A stretch of 8,873 bases of DNA from Candidatus Rokuibacteriota bacterium (GCA_003221595.1 QHSM01000104.1:1-8873); one strand, 5' to 3'; shown: positions 1 to 6,261, numbered from the stretch's first letter. Numbers and translations: made by a program. Notes: generated by a model not told the origin, from the letters alone.

Positions 1-222
1 GCCACCGTCGCCGCGGCGTCGATCGTCGCCAAGGTCACGCGCGACCGGCTCATGGTCGAGGCCGATCAGCGGTTCCCGGAGTACGGCTTCGCCCGCCACA
101 AGGGCTACGCGACCCCGGAGCACCTCGCGGCGCTCGACCGCTGGGGCCCGTGTCCGCTGCACCGGCGCACCTTCGCCGGCGTCTGGCGGCAGGGCGAGCT
201 GTTCGTCCTGGAGGCCGACTAG
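1..222 (+). CDS. rnhB: Ribonuclease HII, C-terminal end (partial)
   Basis: The gene enters from the left edge in frame 1 and ends at a TAG at 220-222, leaving 73 residues. The fragment opens with an AASIVAKVTRD block, then YGFARHKGYATPEHLAAL and GPCPLHRR, the well-conserved C-terminal signature of RNase HII. The Asp of VTRD corresponds to the last acidic residue of the family's metal-binding active site. RNase HII is a cytoplasmic endonuclease that cuts RNA in RNA/DNA hybrids and starts ribonucleotide excision repair. The start codon and the other catalytic acids lie outside the window. The protein stops shortly after the HRR-x-F segment, a normal end for a short family member. The downstream cassette has its own control region, so no operonic link to the next gene is implied. 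Confidence 0.93.
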   Translation, partial: ATVAAASIVAKVTRDRLMVEADQRFPEYGFARHKGYATPEHLAALDRWGPCPLHRRTFAGVWRQGELFVLEAD

Positions 223-248
223 CATTCCCGCGGTTCTCCAAGCTGCGC

Positions 249-277
249 TTGACTCGCGCCAGTATATCTATTAGATA
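249..277 (+). promoter_or_regulatory. Candidate promoter of the membrane protein/PadR cassette
   Basis: TTGACT (249-254) is a good -35-like hexamer. Seventeen bases downstream is TAGATA (272-277), a moderate -10-like hexamer. Both lie in the only non-coding spacer before the gene at 313, which has a GGGAGG Shine-Dalgarno at 302-307, five bases before its ATG. The -10 falls inside the inverted repeat described separately, so a repressor bound there would block polymerase. The call rests on eye matching only; an alternative -10 could be the second TAGATA at 287-292. Confidence 0.45.
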
Positions 278-279
278 TA
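263..279. promoter_or_regulatory. Perfect inverted repeat, probable PadR operator
   Basis: TATATCTA and TAGATATA form a perfect 8-bp dyad around a single central T. A third copy of the half-site, TAGATAT, lies at 287-293, 15 bp downstream of the same string at 272-278. The stretch 263-294 is strikingly AT-rich in very GC-rich surroundings. The dyad covers the candidate -10 of the cassette that encodes a PadR-family regulator. PadR proteins are dimeric winged-helix repressors that often bind palindromes in their own promoters, so autoregulation is the natural reading. Binding itself is inferred. Confidence 0.6.
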
Positions 280-312
280 TAGCGACTAGATATTCCTGGC
301 CGGGAGGACGGT

Positions 313-726
313 ATGAGTCGTGCGACGCGTCTGATGGCCGGTCTGATCCTCGTGCTGGTGCCCACGATCGAGCTCGGCGGCTCGTTCCTCCTGAATGCGC
401 TGATCGATCGAGACTCCGGGTACACGACGAACGCGCTGCGCCAGAACTTCTTCCGGGCCGGCCACGCGCACGCCGGAGTCCTGACCCTGCTCTCGCTCGT
501 CTGCCAGATGCTGGTGGACGCGGCACGCCTCGCCACCGCGGCGCAGTGGCTCGTCCGCATCGGTATTCCGGCGTCGGGCATCCTGATCTCCGCCGGGTTC
601 TTCGTCTCCATGCTGGCGCCCGGCGCGAGCGAGCCGAGCCGCGCGGTCGCGCTGATCTACACGGGTGCGGGGCTCCTGGCCGTCAGTGTGGTGAGCCTGG
701 GGATCGGCCTTCTGAGGGCGCGGTGA
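313..726 (+). CDS. Small four-helix membrane protein with HAHAG motif
   Basis: This 137-residue hydrophobic protein has four likely membrane segments, at about residues 7-30, 54-68, 83-102 and 112-134. The most distinctive feature is FFRAGHAHAGVL at the start of the second helix, with His51 and His53. Such a His-x-His pair beside the membrane could ligate heme or a metal, but no biochemical role is known to me for this family. A GGGAGG Shine-Dalgarno at 302-307 sits five bases before the ATG and fixes the start. The stop TGA (724-726) overlaps the GTG of the PadR gene, so the two are translationally coupled. It is probably a target of that regulator through the dyad at 263-279. I recognise it only as a conserved hypothetical membrane protein; the coding call is firm and the function unknown. 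Confidence 0.85.
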   Translation: MSRATRLMAGLILVLVPTIELGGSFLLNALIDRDSGYTTNALRQNFFRAGHAHAGVLTLLSLVCQMLVDAARLATAAQWLVRIGIPASGILISAGFFVSMLAPGASEPSRAVALIYTGAGLLAVSVVSLGIGLLRAR

Positions 727-1094
727 CGTCGCGCCGCGCGAACACGAGCCGGCACGCGATCCTCGGCGTGCTCGGCTTCTGTCCGATGTCCGGCTACGAC
801 GTCAAGAAGCTGATCGAGCGGTCGATCGCCCACTTCTGGAACGAGAGCTACGGCCAGATCTACCCGATCCTGAACCGCCTGGCCGCCGAGGGGTTCGCCG
901 AGCGCCGGCGCGAGAAGCAGCGCGGAAAGCCCGACCGCCACGTCTACTCGCTCACCGACCGGGGGCGCGCGGAGCTCCGGCGCTGGCTCGCCGTCCCGGC
1001 GCGCCACGAGCCCGTTCGCAGCGAGCTCCTGCTCAAGCTCTTCCTCGGCGTCGCCGGGCCCGTGGCCGACAGCGTCGCCCAGATCGAGCACTAG
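723..1094 (+). CDS. PadR-family regulator, DNA-binding half (C-terminus lost)
   Basis: Starting at the GTG at 723, which overlaps the preceding TGA as GTGA, this reads 123 residues. Residues about 8-85 form a canonical PadR winged helix: ILGVLGFCPMSGYDVKKLIE, then FWNESYGQIYPILNRLAAEG, a basic wing (RRREKQRGKPDRHVY) and SLTDRGRAELRRWL. The C-terminal dimerisation domain begins with VRSELLLKLFLG but stops at QIEH, at a TAG (1092-1094). Family members are normally near 180 residues. The expected C-terminal segment is found in frame 2 from 1097 onward, so the gene carries an internal deletion with frameshift. The product should lack the long helices that build the dimer, so DNA binding may be weak or lost. 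An upstream in-frame ATG at 150 exists, but it would overlap rnhB and the first cassette gene and is rejected. The family is certain; whether the product works is doubtful. Confidence 0.85.
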   Translation: MTSRRANTSRHAILGVLGFCPMSGYDVKKLIERSIAHFWNESYGQIYPILNRLAAEGFAERRREKQRGKPDRHVYSLTDRGRAELRRWLAVPARHEPVRSELLLKLFLGVAGPVADSVAQIEH

Positions 1095-1096
1095 AG

Positions 1097-1240
1097 ATGG
1101 CGGACCATCCACAGCTCCCCTTCTCGCTCGTCACCCTTCATCACGGTCAGCACCGCTGCCGCGCGATGCTCGCGTGGTGCGCGGAGACGCTGCGTGCCCT
1201 GCGGCGCCTCGAGACGCGGCGCCCCCGCCGGCGGCGCTGA
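1097..1240 (+). pseudogene. Detached C-terminal segment of the PadR gene
   Basis: In frame 2, an ATG two bases after the PadR TAG opens a 47-codon reading frame ending at TGA 1238-1240. Its start, ADHPQLPFSLVTLHHGQHR, and then MLAWCAETLRALRRLE, match the typical end of PadR proteins: a 'DHPxLPxWLxTLxxG' strand-helix turn followed by a final 'WCxETLxAL' helix. It is therefore the missing tail of the upstream regulator, out of frame. Counting against the usual C-terminal domain, about 20 residues between the two halves are absent. The spacing TAG-AG-ATG would let terminating ribosomes reinitiate, so a split two-chain product is possible but unproven. The GGAGG at 1241-1245, directly after its stop, serves the next gene. 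Confidence 0.7.
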
Positions 1241-1252
1241 GGAGGTCGAATC

Positions 1253-1954
1253 ATGGAAAGCCTGATCGCGACGCTTCGATCGCTTCACATCGCGGCCGGC
1301 ATGGTCGCGCTGTTCGTCGCGCCCGCGGCGATGCTCACCGTCAAGGGCGGCCTGGCCCACCGTCGGTGGGGCAAGATCTATTTCTGGTCGATGGCGCTGG
1401 TGGCGGCGACCGCGGTGGTGCTGAGCCTCTGGCGTCCCCGGATCTTCCTCACGCTGCTCGCCGTCTTCAGCTTCTACCAGGCGTTTGCGGGGTACCGCGT
1501 CCTGGGGCGCAAGCGCCCGGCGCGGGGCGACGGGCCCCGGCCGATCGACTGGGCCGCCGCGCTCGCGACGTTCGCGGCGAGCGCGGCGCTCGTCGTGCTC
1601 GGGGTTCTGCGGCCCGGCGCGAGCTGGGAGCGGATCGGGATCGTGCCGGTCGTGTTCGGCGCGCTCGGGATGGTGCTGTCCGGGATCGACCTCCGGAAGT
1701 TCGTCCGGCCGCCCGCGGACGAGCGCGCCTGGTGGTTCGCGCACATGAGCGGCATGCTCGGCTCGTACATCGCCGCGGTGTCCGCCTTCTCCGTCGTCAA
1801 CTTCGGCTTCCTGCCGATCGCCGTGCGCTGGCTCTGGCCGACGATCGTCGGGACCCCGCTGATCGCCCTCTGGATCAGCTACTATCGCGGCCGCTTCGGG
1901 CGCTGGAGGCCCTCTGCTGGCAGCGAGCCCACGGCGGCCGGCAATGTCCCGTGA
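1253..1954 (+). CDS. Polytopic membrane protein, DUF2306-like
   Basis: This 233-residue protein has about seven hydrophobic segments. It opens with LRSLHIAAGMVAL (His12), followed by a cytoplasm- or periplasm-facing HRRWGKIYF block (His36, Arg37). A third conserved-looking histidine lies in WWFAHMSGMLGSYIAA (His164). Paired membrane histidines and an H-R-x-x-G-x-x-Y loop are what I associate with DUF2306-type predicted membrane proteins; their function is not established. GGAGG at 1241-1245 lies seven bases before the ATG, supporting this start. The gene closes the cassette that starts at 313 and follows the PadR remnant by 12 bp, so it is probably co-transcribed and under the same operator. 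Heme or metal binding is only a guess from the histidines. The gene appears intact. Confidence 0.85.
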   Translation: MESLIATLRSLHIAAGMVALFVAPAAMLTVKGGLAHRRWGKIYFWSMALVAATAVVLSLWRPRIFLTLLAVFSFYQAFAGYRVLGRKRPARGDGPRPIDWAAALATFAASAALVVLGVLRPGASWERIGIVPVVFGALGMVLSGIDLRKFVRPPADERAWWFAHMSGMLGSYIAAVSAFSVVNFGFLPIAVRWLWPTIVGTPLIALWISYYRGRFGRWRPSAGSEPTAAGNVP

Positions 1955-1960
1955 TAGAGT
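1955..1960 (+). promoter_or_regulatory. Candidate -10 for the glycosyltransferase, near-leaderless
   Basis: TAGAGT directly follows the TGA at 1952-1954 and is followed by CCG. It ends eight bases before the ATG at 1969, so transcription would begin almost at the start codon. No -35 match is visible 17 bases upstream. The placement resembles the near-leaderless arrangement of the two minus-strand genes starting at 5078 and 8620. It is weak on its own and is listed because of that parallel. Confidence 0.3.
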
Positions 1961-1968
1961 CCGGGCCA

Positions 1969-3159
1969 ATGGCCTGGGTGCGATCCAGCGCGAGCCTGGG
2001 CGACTCGCCTCGAGGAGACGCCGCGCGAGCGTCCGCGCCCGTGCGCGTCCTCCACATCTACCCCAAGGGCGATTTCTTCACCGGCGCGGCGATCCAGGTC
2101 TGGGATCTGATCCTCGGCCTGCGGGCGCGCGGCCACGACGTCGTGCTGGCGACGCGGCCGGCGTCGATCTGGTCGACCAAATCGGCGCAGGCGGGCGTGA
2201 CCCACTACGGCCTCCCGATGACCTCGGAGATCGACCTCCGCTCGGTCGCGCGCCTGGTTGGCGTGCTGCGGCAGCACCGCATCCAGGTCGTGCACGCGCA
2301 CAAGGGACGCGCGCGGACCCTCGCGCTCCTGGCCGGCCTCGTCACCCGCCTGCCGGTCCTGATTCTCAATCGCGGTGTCACCTTCCCGCTCGACCCCTTC
2401 AATCGTCTGGGCTACGTGACCCGGCGAGTCACCGCGGTGATCGCCGTCTGCGAAGCCATCAAGACGCAGCTCGTGCGGTCCGGCGTTCCCGAGGCGAAGA
2501 TTCGCGTCATCTACTCGGGCACCGATACGGAGCGCTTCCATCCCGGGGTGGACCGCACGCGCATTCGAGCCGAGCTCGGCCTGACCCCTGACCAGTTCCT
2601 GGTGACCCAGATCGGCGTGCGCGCCGAGAAGGGCAACGACGACGTCATGGCCGCCATGGCAAAGGTCACGGCCCAGGCGCCATCCGCACACCTGCTCATC
2701 GTGGGCGCGCGCGACCCCGAGCGCTTGCACGAGCAGGCGCGCGGGCTCGGGCTCCGGCGAAACTTCCACGTGCTCGGCTATCGCGAGGACGTCGCCGAGA
2801 TTCTCGCCGGGAGCGACTGCTCCGTCGACGCGTCGTATCGCGGTCTCGGGCTGACCGGCAGCCTCCGCGAGAGCCTGGCCGTCGCGACTCCGGTCGTGGC
2901 GACGGCGGTCGAGGGCAACCCCGAGCTCGTGATCGACGGCGAGACCGGGCTGCTCTTTCCGCCGCGGGACGTCCCGGCTCTCGCGCGGGCCATCGAGCGC
3001 GTCATGGCGAATCGCGCCGAGGCGAGGCGCACGGCCGAAGCGGGTCGCCGGCGCGTCGAGCAGCTCTTCTCGACGCGGCGAAAGGTCGAGTGCGTGGAGA
3101 GCCTGTACCGCGAGCTAGTGGCGCGGGCCGATCACACCAGCTCTTTGAGCCGGGGGTAG
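1969..3159 (+). CDS. GT4-type glycosyltransferase (GT-B fold)
   Basis: From the ATG at 1969 this is 396 residues. A retaining GT4-type enzyme of this kind would transfer a sugar from a nucleotide-sugar donor to a glycan, lipid or small-molecule acceptor at the cytoplasm or inner membrane face. The N-terminal Rossmann half (about 25-195) has VRVLHIYPKGDFFTGAAIQV, with the glycine-rich loop near residues 38-41, and VVHAHKGRA. The C-terminal half (about 205-375) has QIGVRAEKGNDD, FHVLGYREDV, and the nucleotide-sugar segment around 290-330 with VEGNPELVIDGETGLLFPP. In the usual E-x7-E pair the second Glu is present (Glu301) but the first position is Leu293 in a GLGLTGSLRE context, a noticeable variation. 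The start is uncertain: there is no Shine-Dalgarno, and GTG 2041 just before the first strand is an alternative. The 3' end overlaps the opposing gene by 28 bp. The acceptor cannot be inferred. Confidence 0.9.
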   Translation: MAWVRSSASLGDSPRGDAARASAPVRVLHIYPKGDFFTGAAIQVWDLILGLRARGHDVVLATRPASIWSTKSAQAGVTHYGLPMTSEIDLRSVARLVGVLRQHRIQVVHAHKGRARTLALLAGLVTRLPVLILNRGVTFPLDPFNRLGYVTRRVTAVIAVCEAIKTQLVRSGVPEAKIRVIYSGTDTERFHPGVDRTRIRAELGLTPDQFLVTQIGVRAEKGNDDVMAAMAKVTAQAPSAHLLIVGARDPERLHEQARGLGLRRNFHVLGYREDVAEILAGSDCSVDASYRGLGLTGSLRESLAVATPVVATAVEGNPELVIDGETGLLFPPRDVPALARAIERVMANRAEARRTAEAGRRRVEQLFSTRRKVECVESLYRELVARADHTSSLSRG

Positions 3160-4271
3160 ACCTCGCGGACGAACATCTGCATGCCCTTGACGGTCTCGTC
3201 GTGGTCGAGGAACCCCGCCTGTCCCATGATGAGCAAGTGGCCGAACCCGCCGACGTGCTCGTACATCTTCATGATCTGCCGGTAGACCGAATCCGGGTTG
3301 CCGGCGAAGACGAGCCCCGCGTCCATCAAGGGCCCGAGCGCGGGATTCTGGAACATCTTGAAGATGCCGGGGTTGGTGCCCTTCATCGCGTTCACCGTCG
3401 AGGCCGTCGGGTGGTAGCCCGGCGGGCTGGTGAACTGCGGCGGCACCTTGTTCGACTCGAGGTACCACATGAGCTTGCGCGCGCCCGCGTAGCCCTCCTC
3501 GTCGGTCTCGCCCACGTAGACGAGCGCCGCGTAGGCGAAGCGATCGAGCGCCGCGGTCGGTAGCTTGAGCTCGTCGCGGCGGCTCCGATAGGAGCCGAAC
3601 ACGGTCTTCGTGCCCTCGAAGCCGGTGAGAAAGCAGGCGGCGACGTAGCCCCGCTCGCCGACCTCGCGCGCGCTGGCCGGGCTGAGGGCGGTGATCCAGA
3701 TCGGCGGATGCGGCTCTTGGTAGGGTCGGGGCCAGATGTTCACCTGCCGGTGATGGAAGTACTTCCCCTCCCAGTTGAAGGGGCCGTCGTGGCTGGTCCA
3801 CGCCTTCACGATGAGGTCGTGCGCCTCCCAGAAGCGCTCCTGCATGCGCGTCGGCCGGTGATTGCCGGCCGAGATCTCGTACGGCACGCCGCGCACGAAG
3901 CCGCACTCCAGGCGGCCGCGCGAGTACACGTCGACCATGGCCATTTCCTCGGCCACGCGCACCGGCTCGCGCCGGTTCGCGATCGGATTGCCGAGGATCA
4001 GGAGGCGCGCCTTGCGCGTGTCGCGGGCGAGCGCGCCCATCACCACCGCCGCCGACGGGTTCAGGTTGGTCGCGGTCTGGTGGTGCTCGTTGACCATGAT
4101 CTCGAGCCCGAGGTCCTCGGCGATCTTCCACTCGTCGATGAAGCGGTGATAGAGATCGGCGCCGATCTTCGGGTCGTAGTACCGGTTCGGGAGCTTCACC
4201 CGGATCGAGTCGTATTCCTTCGGGTCCGGCAGGAGGTGATACGCGTTCTCGCTGAAGAACCAGGCCCGCAT
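3132..4271 (-). CDS. LLM-class flavin-dependent oxidoreductase (bacterial luciferase-like)
   Basis: This 379-residue protein belongs to the luciferase-like monooxygenase superfamily, TIM-barrel enzymes that usually use reduced FMN or F420 to oxidise a substrate. Family marks in order are WKIAEDLGLEIMVNEHHQ (Glu62-His63-His64), ARLLILGNPIANRREPVRVAEEMAMVDVYSRGRLECGF with the following VRG, PPIWITALSPASAREVGERG, and a late VFAGNPDSVYRQI segment before a C-terminal helix ending PRLKELV. Length is normal for the family. It is the second gene of an operon with the hydrolase: the gap is 12 bp, and its Shine-Dalgarno AGGAG (4281-4285, minus) overlaps the hydrolase TAG. Its own stop lies inside the opposing glycosyltransferase. 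Cofactor choice (FMN or F420) and substrate cannot be told; a monooxygenase partnered with the hydrolase in catabolism is the likeliest role. Confidence 0.92.
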   Translation of the reverse strand: MRAWFFSENAYHLLPDPKEYDSIRVKLPNRYYDPKIGADLYHRFIDEWKIAEDLGLEIMVNEHHQTATNLNPSAAVVMGALARDTRKARLLILGNPIANRREPVRVAEEMAMVDVYSRGRLECGFVRGVPYEISAGNHRPTRMQERFWEAHDLIVKAWTSHDGPFNWEGKYFHHRQVNIWPRPYQEPHPPIWITALSPASAREVGERGYVAACFLTGFEGTKTVFGSYRSRRDELKLPTAALDRFAYAALVYVGETDEEGYAGARKLMWYLESNKVPPQFTSPPGYHPTASTVNAMKGTNPGIFKMFQNPALGPLMDAGLVFAGNPDSVYRQIMKMYEHVGGFGHLLIMGQAGFLDHDETVKGMQMFVREVYPRLKELV

Positions 4272-4283
4272 ACCCCTGGACTC

Positions 4284-5078
4284 CTACGCTTTGCGCTCCG
4301 CGAGGAACCCGCGAACGCGCTCGGCGAAGGCCCGGGGCTCCTCGATGTGCGGGAAGTGCCCGGCCCCGTCGATCGTCTCGAACCGCGCGCCGGGGATGGC
4401 GCCCCGATAGGCGGCGCCGTAGTACGCCGCGGTGACGAACCGGTCGTCGGCGCCCCACAGGAGCAGCGTGGGCACGCTGATGCGGTGCAGCCACCGCTTG
4501 AGCTTCGGGTTGTGGAAGTAGGGCTCCCACGCGTAGAGCGCGGTCGCCTCGCGATTGCGCGCGATCACGGTGAGCTGATCGTCCGAGAGCTTGGCGTGGT
4601 CGAGGGCGGCGCGCGCCGGGTCGCGGTACTGCAGGCGCGTCACCTCGTCGGGCGGAAGCGCGAAGATGTCCGGGATGTCGCGGGTCTCCCGGTCTCCGAT
4701 CTTGATGCCGAGCGGCGCCACGAGGACGAGCCCGCCCATGCGCTCGCTGCTCTTGACCGCCATCTCCGCGGCGATCCAGCCGCCCAGCGACGAGCCGATC
4801 ACGATCACGTCGCGGAGATTCCGCTCGGCGAGCAGGTCGAGGTAGAGATACGCGAGATCATCGACGGTATCGATGTTGTTCGCGTCGGGCGAGTGCCCGA
4901 AGCCGGGGTGCGACGGAGCGACCAGCCGGCCGTGGGCCGCGAGCAGATCGAGAAAGGGCGCCGCGGGATCGAGACCGTCTTCACCGTGGAGCCAGAGGAT
5001 CGGTCGCCCTTGTCCCCGCTCGAGGATCTCGAGCGTCACGCCGTGCACGTTGAGCCATCCCGGTCGATCGTTCGCCAT
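4284..5078 (-). CDS. Alpha/beta-fold hydrolase
   Basis: The protein has 264 residues and a complete catalytic triad for the fold. The nucleophile is Ser97 in the elbow GSSLGGWIA, the acid is Asp212 in WGADDRF, and the base is His241 in GAGHFPHIEEP. The oxyanion region is LHGEDG near residue 31, and PGFGHSPD at 58-65 is a common strand-turn of the family. Size and layout resemble C-C bond hydrolases and esterases of aromatic or cyclic-ketone degradation, but the cap domain (about 125-190) does not identify the substrate. The ATG at 5078 has no Shine-Dalgarno, and a TATAGT lies only 12 bases upstream, suggesting a near-leaderless message. It is the first gene of a two-gene unit with the flavin oxidoreductase, whose product it may cleave. 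It is divergent from the MetE-like gene across 64 bp. Confidence 0.9.
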   Translation of the reverse strand: MANDRPGWLNVHGVTLEILERGQGRPILWLHGEDGLDPAAPFLDLLAAHGRLVAPSHPGFGHSPDANNIDTVDDLAYLYLDLLAERNLRDVIVIGSSLGGWIAAEMAVKSSERMGGLVLVAPLGIKIGDRETRDIPDIFALPPDEVTRLQYRDPARAALDHAKLSDDQLTVIARNREATALYAWEPYFHNPKLKRWLHRISVPTLLLWGADDRFVTAAYYGAAYRGAIPGARFETIDGAGHFPHIEEPRAFAERVRGFLAERKA

Positions 5079-5090
5079 CCCTGGACCGCG

Positions 5091-5096
5091 ACTATA
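5091..5096 (-). promoter_or_regulatory. Candidate -10 (TATAGT) of the hydrolase/oxidoreductase operon
   Basis: On the minus strand TATAGT is followed by CGCGG and ends 12 bases before the hydrolase ATG. A start of transcription about seven bases downstream would leave a leader of roughly six bases, too short for a Shine-Dalgarno, and none is present. The 11-base string TATAGTCGCGG recurs exactly upstream of the molybdenum enzyme gene. No convincing -35 element is seen. Confidence 0.5.
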
Positions 5097-5108
5097 TCAG
5101 GAATGTGC

Positions 5109-5134
5109 TAACGTCGCGCCCTGCGAAAGTGAGG
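5109..5134 (+). promoter_or_regulatory. Candidate -10 and Shine-Dalgarno of the MetE-like gene
   Basis: TAACGT at 5109-5114 is followed by CGC, the same TAnnnTCGC layout as the other starts in the divergent spacers. GTGAGG at 5129-5134 lies eight bases before the ATG at 5143 and is the likely ribosome binding site. The implied leader of about 20 bases has room for it, unlike the divergent hydrolase. The -35 is unclear; TGGACC at 5082-5087 is a partial match but with a spacer of 21. Confidence 0.35.
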
Positions 5135-5142
5135 CCGGGCCC

Positions 5143-6261
5143 ATGAGAATTCTGACGACGCACATCGGGAGCCTGCCGCGCCCGGCCGAGCTGGTGACGA
5201 TCCTGCGGCAGCACGACGCGGGCGGCGCGGCGGCCGCGGCGCTCGAGGCACGCGCCCGCGCGGCCGTCGACGACGTCGTCAGGGCGCAGGTGGCGGCCGG
5301 CATCGACATCGTCAACGACGGCGAGCAGGGCCGCACGGACTACTCGACCTACATCAAGGATCGGCTCACGGGGTTCGAGGGAGAGCACGCCGACCAGGTG
5401 ATCGGCGCCGATCTCAAGGAGTTTCCCGAGTTCGCGGCGCGCCGGCGCGGCTCGGTCTTCAAGCGGCCCACCTGCTCGGGCCCCATCGCGTGGAGAGACT
5501 TCGGCGCCGTCGAGCGGGACATCCAGACCCTCGCACGGGCCGCCCGGACGGCGGGCGCCGACAACGTCTTCATGACCGCCGTCTCGCCGGGCCAGGCCGC
5601 GCGCTTCCTGCTGAACCGCTACTATCCGACCGACGAGGCGTACATCGGCGCCCTGGCCGAGGTGCTCAAGCGCGAGTACGCCGCCATCGTCGGCGCCGGA
5701 TTCGTGCTCCAGCTCGACTGCCCCGACCTCGCTTCCGGCCGGAACAATCAGTTCCAGCACCTCGCCCTGAATGAGTTCCAGAAGGTGGCCGCCATGCACG
5801 TGGAGGCCTTGAACCACGCGGTGGCCGGGCTCCCGCCGGAGCGCATGCGTCTACACATCTGCTGGGGCAACTACGAGGGGCCCCACCATCGCGACGTCGC
5901 GCTGCGGGACATCATCGAGATCCTGTTCAGAGCGCGGCCGGCCGGCCTCTCCGTCGAGGCCGCGAACCCCCGTCACGCGCACGAATGGAGCGTGTTCGAG
6001 GAGGTCAAGCTGCCGGAGGGCAAGGTGATCATCCCCGGCGTGCTCGACACCACGACGAACTTCATCGAGCACCCGGAGCTGGTGGCGCAGCGGATCGTCC
6101 AGTACGCGCGGCTGGTCGGACGCGAGCGGGTCATCGCGGCGGTCGACTGCGGCTTCGCCACCTTCGCCGATACGCCGACGATCGATCACAAGATCGCGTG
6201 GGCCAAGCTCGGCGCCATGGTGGAAGGCGCGCGCCTCGCCTCGCGCGCGCTCTGGAAGTAA
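5143..6261 (+). CDS. Cobalamin-independent methionine synthase (MetE C-terminal)-like protein
   Basis: This 372-residue protein corresponds to the catalytic C-terminal barrel of MetE, without the N-terminal half of the full 750-residue enzyme. It begins MRILTTHIGSLPRP, the standard opening of this short family, then GIDIVNDGEQGR. All four zinc-ligand positions known from MetE appear filled: His238 and Cys240 in LHICWGN, Glu272 in LSVEAANPRHAHE, and Cys336 in AAVDCGFATF. Enzymes with this core use zinc to activate a thiol for alkyl transfer; relatives include true methionine synthases and epoxyalkane:coenzyme M transferase. The neighbours are catabolic rather than methionine-biosynthetic, so a substrate other than homocysteine is possible. 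An upstream extension of the frame to 4873 crosses the divergent hydrolase and is rejected, since the HIGSLPRP start has a Shine-Dalgarno. Zinc chemistry is fairly sure; the substrate is unknown. Confidence 0.9.
   Translation: MRILTTHIGSLPRPAELVTILRQHDAGGAAAAALEARARAAVDDVVRAQVAAGIDIVNDGEQGRTDYSTYIKDRLTGFEGEHADQVIGADLKEFPEFAARRRGSVFKRPTCSGPIAWRDFGAVERDIQTLARAARTAGADNVFMTAVSPGQAARFLLNRYYPTDEAYIGALAEVLKREYAAIVGAGFVLQLDCPDLASGRNNQFQHLALNEFQKVAAMHVEALNHAVAGLPPERMRLHICWGNYEGPHHRDVALRDIIEILFRARPAGLSVEAANPRHAHEWSVFEEVKLPEGKVIIPGVLDTTTNFIEHPELVAQRIVQYARLVGRERVIAAVDCGFATFADTPTIDHKIAWAKLGAMVEGARLASRALWK

Noticed and set aside
150..1094. A longer start for the PadR protein at 150
   Set aside because: It would overlap rnhB and the whole first membrane-protein gene with an Arg-rich, motif-free extension. 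GTG 723 gives the normal PadR N-terminus and a coupled GTGA overlap.
1079..1100. Programmed -1 frameshift joining the two PadR halves
   Set aside because: There is no slippery heptamer before the TAG and no obvious stimulatory structure, and roughly 20 expected residues are missing from both frames, which a frameshift would not restore.
1174..1968. A longer start for the glycosyltransferase
   Set aside because: The extension lies over the membrane protein at 1253-1954 in another frame and is Arg/Ala-rich without motifs. The Rossmann start VRVLHIYP fits ATG 1969 or GTG 2041.
3108..3126. CCGCG...CGCGG hairpin near the end of the glycosyltransferase gene
   Set aside because: A five-pair stem inside coding sequence and with no U-tract is common by chance at this base composition.
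3115..4530. A 471-codon minus-strand frame overlapping the oxidoreductase and hydrolase in another frame
   Set aside because: Arg/Pro/Gly-rich translation without motifs; it is a frame shadow of two well-supported genes.
3708..5111. A 467-codon plus-strand reading frame opposite the flavin oxidoreductase and hydrolase
   Set aside because: Its translation is low-complexity, rich in Arg, Val, Glu and His, with no family motifs, as expected for the complement of GC-rich codons. Both minus-strand genes under it have clear active-site motifs and translation signals.
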